Assembly: GCF_003863965.1 (NCBI RefSeq) | Contig: NZ_RRCN01000001.1 | Coordinates: forward strand, 7,499,071 to 7,563,070 | From: Paenibacillus oralis | GTDB lineage: Bacteria; Bacillota; Bacilli; Paenibacillales; Paenibacillaceae | Direction of reading: 5' to 3' | DNA: 64,000 bases | In this document: positions 61,099 through 64,000 of the stretch, piece after piece | How positions within the stretch are numbered: the stretch's first letter is position 1 | Layout: each line of letters begins with the position of its first letter | Program-made: the position numbers and the translations under genes | The notes under the pieces: model-generated | The model's input: only the letters and a program-made list of their open reading frames with translations | Told to the model about the DNA's origin: nothing | The model's database searches: none

Positions 61099-61138
61099 AA
61101 GCCGTCACAAACGCTGTATTAAGCGGCTGTGACGGCTT
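61099..61138. terminator. Stem-loop between LysR and phosphatase genes
   Basis: AAGCCGTCACA and TGTGACGGCTT form a perfect 11-bp stem with an 18-nt loop between two convergent genes. No T-run follows on either side, so termination would be weak or factor-aided. Confidence 0.5.
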
Positions 61139-61174
61139 GAATGATAAGATCAATGTAGTTTCAGGCATTGTTGG

Positions 61175-63874
61175 CTATTGCTTCAGCAAAGACATAATTA
61201 GCGCCAGAGCTTCTGCACGGGTAACACTCTGCTTCGGAGCAAATCTGTTTTGACCTACTCCTGACACGAAACTCTCCTTGCTAGCGGCTGCAACGTATGG
61301 GGCAGCCCACGCAGGGATATCTTTCATATCACTAAAAGTCAGAACCGCCGCTTCATCAGGCTGAATATTTGCCGCACGGGCAATCATGACAACCAGTTCG
61401 GCACGATTCAATATTTTGGACGGCCCGAAAGTACCATCCGCATAGCCACTAATTATACCGGCATTGGCCGCTCCCACAACATAGATTTGCGCCCAAACAG
61501 GGATATTAGCCAAATCCTTGAACAGGGCTTTGCTTCCCGAATCCTGTAGCTTCAAAGCTCGGCCAAGCATGGTGATAAATTCAGCGCGATTGACAGCAGC
61601 ATCCGGGCGGAAGTTTCCGTCTCCGTAACCTTTAACAACCCCCGCCTCTATGCCCCGCTTGATCGCCGCCGCAGCCCAGTGTCCGGCAATATCATTCAAA
61701 TGCAGCGTAGGGGCCGTTCCATTACCGTCATCCGTTGGATTAAGTTCACTTTCTTCATCTTTGATCGTATTCTCCCCGGCCCCAGTATCTGTCCCCGCTC
61801 CTGCTCCTTTAGAGGGGTCAGAATCAGAGATGCCGCCCGAACTGTCGTGGTCTCCCGAACGGACAGGCTTACTCGGGTGATTCGGAGTGGTATCCGCCCG
61901 TTCCTTCACTATTCCGAACTGGTCGACAATAAACGGTTCGGCATTGTTAAGGTTTTGATCAATCTCATAGGCTACAGCCGTCAGCTTGCGCCCGTCCACA
62001 GTAATGCCTACAAAATTCTGCACATGCCCTTTCATCTGGTTAGGAGTCGATCCATACTTTGCGGCGTGGTTCTCTTCCGCCCGCTCAAACAAATTAAAGT
62101 ATGCATCCCCAAGTTGTTCCTTTTTATTTTTGAAGTACACAAATGCCCCTGCGGTAGCTGGAATCAGATAGATGGTACCATCTGGGTTGACCGTATACTC
62201 AATCGACTCGCCATGCAGCGTTTCTGTAATTTTATCCGTATCAGCCGCCGTCCCGTCTCTTTTAATCGGCTTGGTCCGGGCGTAAATATGGTCATGCCCC
62301 TGCAACACAAGGTCGATTTTCAACTCGGCCATTAGCGGAGCGATCTTGTTTCTCAGTCCGTTCTCACCGATAACATCACTATCCGTCGCATGATTGGAGA
62401 TCGTGTAAGGGCCTATGTGCATATTTACAATGATCCACTCCGCCCCAGCCGCTCTAGCCTTCTCCACATCCTGCTTCAGCCATTCCACCTGGTGCAGTGA
62501 CATATCGGCATATTCCGTAGAATTCTCATTCGTATTCAGCACAATAAAATGAACATTGCTGTAGTCGTAGGAATAATAGGCTCCCGTTGTCGTGTCGGAA
62601 TTTTCCGCCGGCTCCACATTGAAATGTTCGAAGAACGCGCTGTTGTATGGTTCATGGTTGCCTGCCGCTGGTACGATCGTCGTATTCAATAGGCTTTCTT
62701 GTGAATAACCCAGCAGTTGGTTCCATTCTCCCTCCGCATGTCCATTTTCGACAAAATCCCCATTATGAACCACGAATTTGGCATCCGGGACAGTAGCCAG
62801 CGCCTTAGTCAGCGTCTGGCTCGAGAGGACCGCTTGGTCCTCTTCTTGCGCTTGAGTATCGGCAAGATCGATGAAGGTGAACGCACCTCCTTCTGGAGCC
62901 GTTTCGAACGTCCCAACGTCGCTCCAGATGTCCAGTGTCTGATCCCCTACCCGGAAGTAATAAGCTGTATCCGGCTTCAATCCTGTTGCTTCCGCCTTAT
63001 GTACATGCTCGGTAGGCGAATTGGAGGAAACCTGGGTATGGCCTGTAAAAGAAAGGGCCTGGTCAAAATCAGGTGTTGCGGCTGTACGCTCTACAATCTG
63101 CAGATCACTTCTGGCAGAGGCAATCGGCGTATACCATACGAAGCCTTTCGAGGTTTTGGGATCGCCATGGAACGTTACTGCAACCTTACTCACCTCAGAG
63201 GCAGGCGCCTCCTTTAGAGCGGTCAGTTCCATATCAAAGTATAGATTGGAGCTGGACTTTGAGCCCTGATGAACTTCGACGGCGATTACATTCTCCCCAT
63301 CCTTCAGATTTGCCTTTAACAGAGCTGTTAAATCCACATTTTTGAACACAACGGGAGCATAGTTCAGGGTAGCGGCCAGTGTTGAAAATTGTATCTCCCC
63401 TTTCGGCATACCCACACGGTAAACCTCTGTACCATTCACATAAATAACGACCCCGTCATCAACAGCAAATGTCGCAAGCAGTTGCCCGTATTGCTCAATC
63501 TCGTTCATATCCACATGCATTTCTGTTACCAGATAGGTTGTAATAGGCTTGTTTCGGCTGTCCGAACCATAGCTTGAACTTGTTACCGTCTCCAGAGGGC
63601 CGAACTGGGAGGTCAGTCCGCCGTAAGCAGAAGCACTATATCCGAATGGGGCAGAACCAGTCGGCCAGTCCTTGCCGGAGTGATCCGTGCGCCATAAGTT
63701 TTTCTGGTCCACACCGGTATCAAGATATTTCCAGGTTGAGTTTTTCGGCAAGAGAATGGTCTCTTTCTCCTCCGCTTTCACTGATGGAATTGCAGCTTGT
63801 ATCAATCCCGTTAAAAGTGCGAATATCGCCAGAAGCATTACCAGCTTCTTCCACATCATCCTCGTATTATTCAT
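61175..63874 (-). CDS. SLH-anchored purple-acid-phosphatase-like metallophosphoesterase
   Basis: 899 residues, AAGGAG 6 nt before ATG 63874. Signal peptide 1-34. About 35-240: beta-rich jelly-roll-like part (ATFAVDDGVVIYVNGTEVYR). About 240-335: fibronectin/PAP N-domain (YFRVGDQTLDIWSDVGTFETAP). Then the metallophosphatase core: IDLADTQAQ, HNGDFVENG, PAAGNHEPYN, IIVNMHIGPY and LQGHDHIYAR. A Ser/Gly/Asp-rich linker is followed by three SLH domains (for example IAGHWAAAAIKRGIEAGVVKGYGDGNFRPDAAVNRAEF) that bind pyruvylated wall polymer. Likely a cell-surface phosphatase or nuclease. Confidence 0.93.
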   Translation of the reverse strand: MNNTRMMWKKLVMLLAIFALLTGLIQAAIPSVKAEEKETILLPKNSTWKYLDTGVDQKNLWRTDHSGKDWPTGSAPFGYSASAYGGLTSQFGPLETVTSSSYGSDSRNKPITTYLVTEMHVDMNEIEQYGQLLATFAVDDGVVIYVNGTEVYRVGMPKGEIQFSTLAATLNYAPVVFKNVDLTALLKANLKDGENVIAVEVHQGSKSSSNLYFDMELTALKEAPASEVSKVAVTFHGDPKTSKGFVWYTPIASARSDLQIVERTAATPDFDQALSFTGHTQVSSNSPTEHVHKAEATGLKPDTAYYFRVGDQTLDIWSDVGTFETAPEGGAFTFIDLADTQAQEEDQAVLSSQTLTKALATVPDAKFVVHNGDFVENGHAEGEWNQLLGYSQESLLNTTIVPAAGNHEPYNSAFFEHFNVEPAENSDTTTGAYYSYDYSNVHFIVLNTNENSTEYADMSLHQVEWLKQDVEKARAAGAEWIIVNMHIGPYTISNHATDSDVIGENGLRNKIAPLMAELKIDLVLQGHDHIYARTKPIKRDGTAADTDKITETLHGESIEYTVNPDGTIYLIPATAGAFVYFKNKKEQLGDAYFNLFERAEENHAAKYGSTPNQMKGHVQNFVGITVDGRKLTAVAYEIDQNLNNAEPFIVDQFGIVKERADTTPNHPSKPVRSGDHDSSGGISDSDPSKGAGAGTDTGAGENTIKDEESELNPTDDGNGTAPTLHLNDIAGHWAAAAIKRGIEAGVVKGYGDGNFRPDAAVNRAEFITMLGRALKLQDSGSKALFKDLANIPVWAQIYVVGAANAGIISGYADGTFGPSKILNRAELVVMIARAANIQPDEAAVLTFSDMKDIPAWAAPYVAAASKESFVSGVGQNRFAPKQSVTRAEALALIMSLLKQ

Positions 63875-63931
63875 CTTTTTCTCCTTTGCCTAGTTTTTTT
63901 CAGACGGGTACAAGCTTAACAGGCTAATGTT

Positions 63932-63961
63932 ATCTCCTTGTTATCACAAGGTAAAGGAGAT
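63932..63961. promoter_or_regulatory. Dyad upstream of the SLH phosphatase gene
   Basis: ATCTCCTT (63932-63939) and AAGGAGAT (63954-63961) form an 8-bp inverted repeat with a nested CCTTG/CAAGG. It lies 58-87 nt before the start codon, fitting an operator or leader hairpin. A single TTAACA-like Pho-box half is nearby, but not a full Pho box. Confidence 0.4.
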
Positions 63962-64000
63962 GTAACTTATTAGGATACAGGTAACGATTAATTATCTCGT

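Noticed and set aside
63900..63961. Pho box for the SLH phosphatase
   Set aside because: Only one TTAACA-like hexamer is present; the direct repeats at 11-nt spacing needed for PhoP are missing.

Overview
The window looks like a chromosomal segment of an endospore-forming, low-to-mid GC Gram-positive bacterium, most likely a Paenibacillus/Cohnella-type member of the Paenibacillaceae. The reasons are a gerA-gerC-gerB germination operon, an S-layer-homology (SLH) anchored exoenzyme, a SigV/RsiV-type pair, an aa3-600 quinol oxidase operon, a LutABC operon, AGGAGG-type ribosome binding sites with frequent GTG and TTG starts, and very large MalT-like LuxR regulators. No rRNA, tRNA or CRISPR array was seen. 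All assignments come from reading the sequence by eye; no database search was run.

Layout: (1) 1-9.9 kb: a secreted glycine-rich repeat protein (cut by the window edge), a secreted coiled-coil protein, decayed remnants, two MalT-like (LAL) regulators, a 54-residue mini-protein and a soluble chemotaxis-type receptor. Three of these units share an identical promoter layout: TATACAGGGGG, then 26 nt, then TATAAT or TATTAT. (2) 10-15.4 kb: an OmpR-type two-component system, a small ORF, a secreted glycosidase-like lipoprotein and an NTF2-like protein. (3) 15.5-21.2 kb: an IS3 remnant, sigV/rsiV and the ger operon. (4) 21.3-32.3 kb: a ten-gene, tightly packed, leftward operon with a divergent MocR/GabR-type regulator. 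It is a variant of the Nit1C gene set (radical SAM, GNAT, Sll0783-like, glycosyltransferase, AIR-synthase-like, nitrilase) with extra genes: amidohydrolase, MTHFR-like, FMN reductase and sugar nucleotidyltransferase. (5) 32.6-41.4 kb: YjgB-like protein, PAP2 phosphatase, decayed thioredoxin and ccdA copies, a ResA-like thioredoxin, SCO, cytochrome c, qoxABCD and ctaA. (6) 41.4-45.5 kb: an Orn/Lys/Arg decarboxylase, a truncated KDPG aldolase, hisC-like and dapA-like genes. (7) 45.6-48.4 kb: an AT-rich island with a Tet(M)-type ribosomal protection gene behind an attenuator leader, and a decayed MFS gene. (8) 48.5-56.5 kb: a seven-gene operon joining a two-component system, two sugar-type ABC permeases, a MacA-like adaptor, a MacB-like membrane protein without an ATPase, and a solute-binding lipoprotein. 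(9) 57-64 kb: lutABC with a divergent LysR regulator, and an SLH-anchored purple-acid-phosphatase-like protein.

The best candidate for an undescribed system is the Nit1C-variant operon with its MocR regulator and a direct-repeat operator candidate. The second is the MalT-like regulon suggested by the three matching promoters near the left end.
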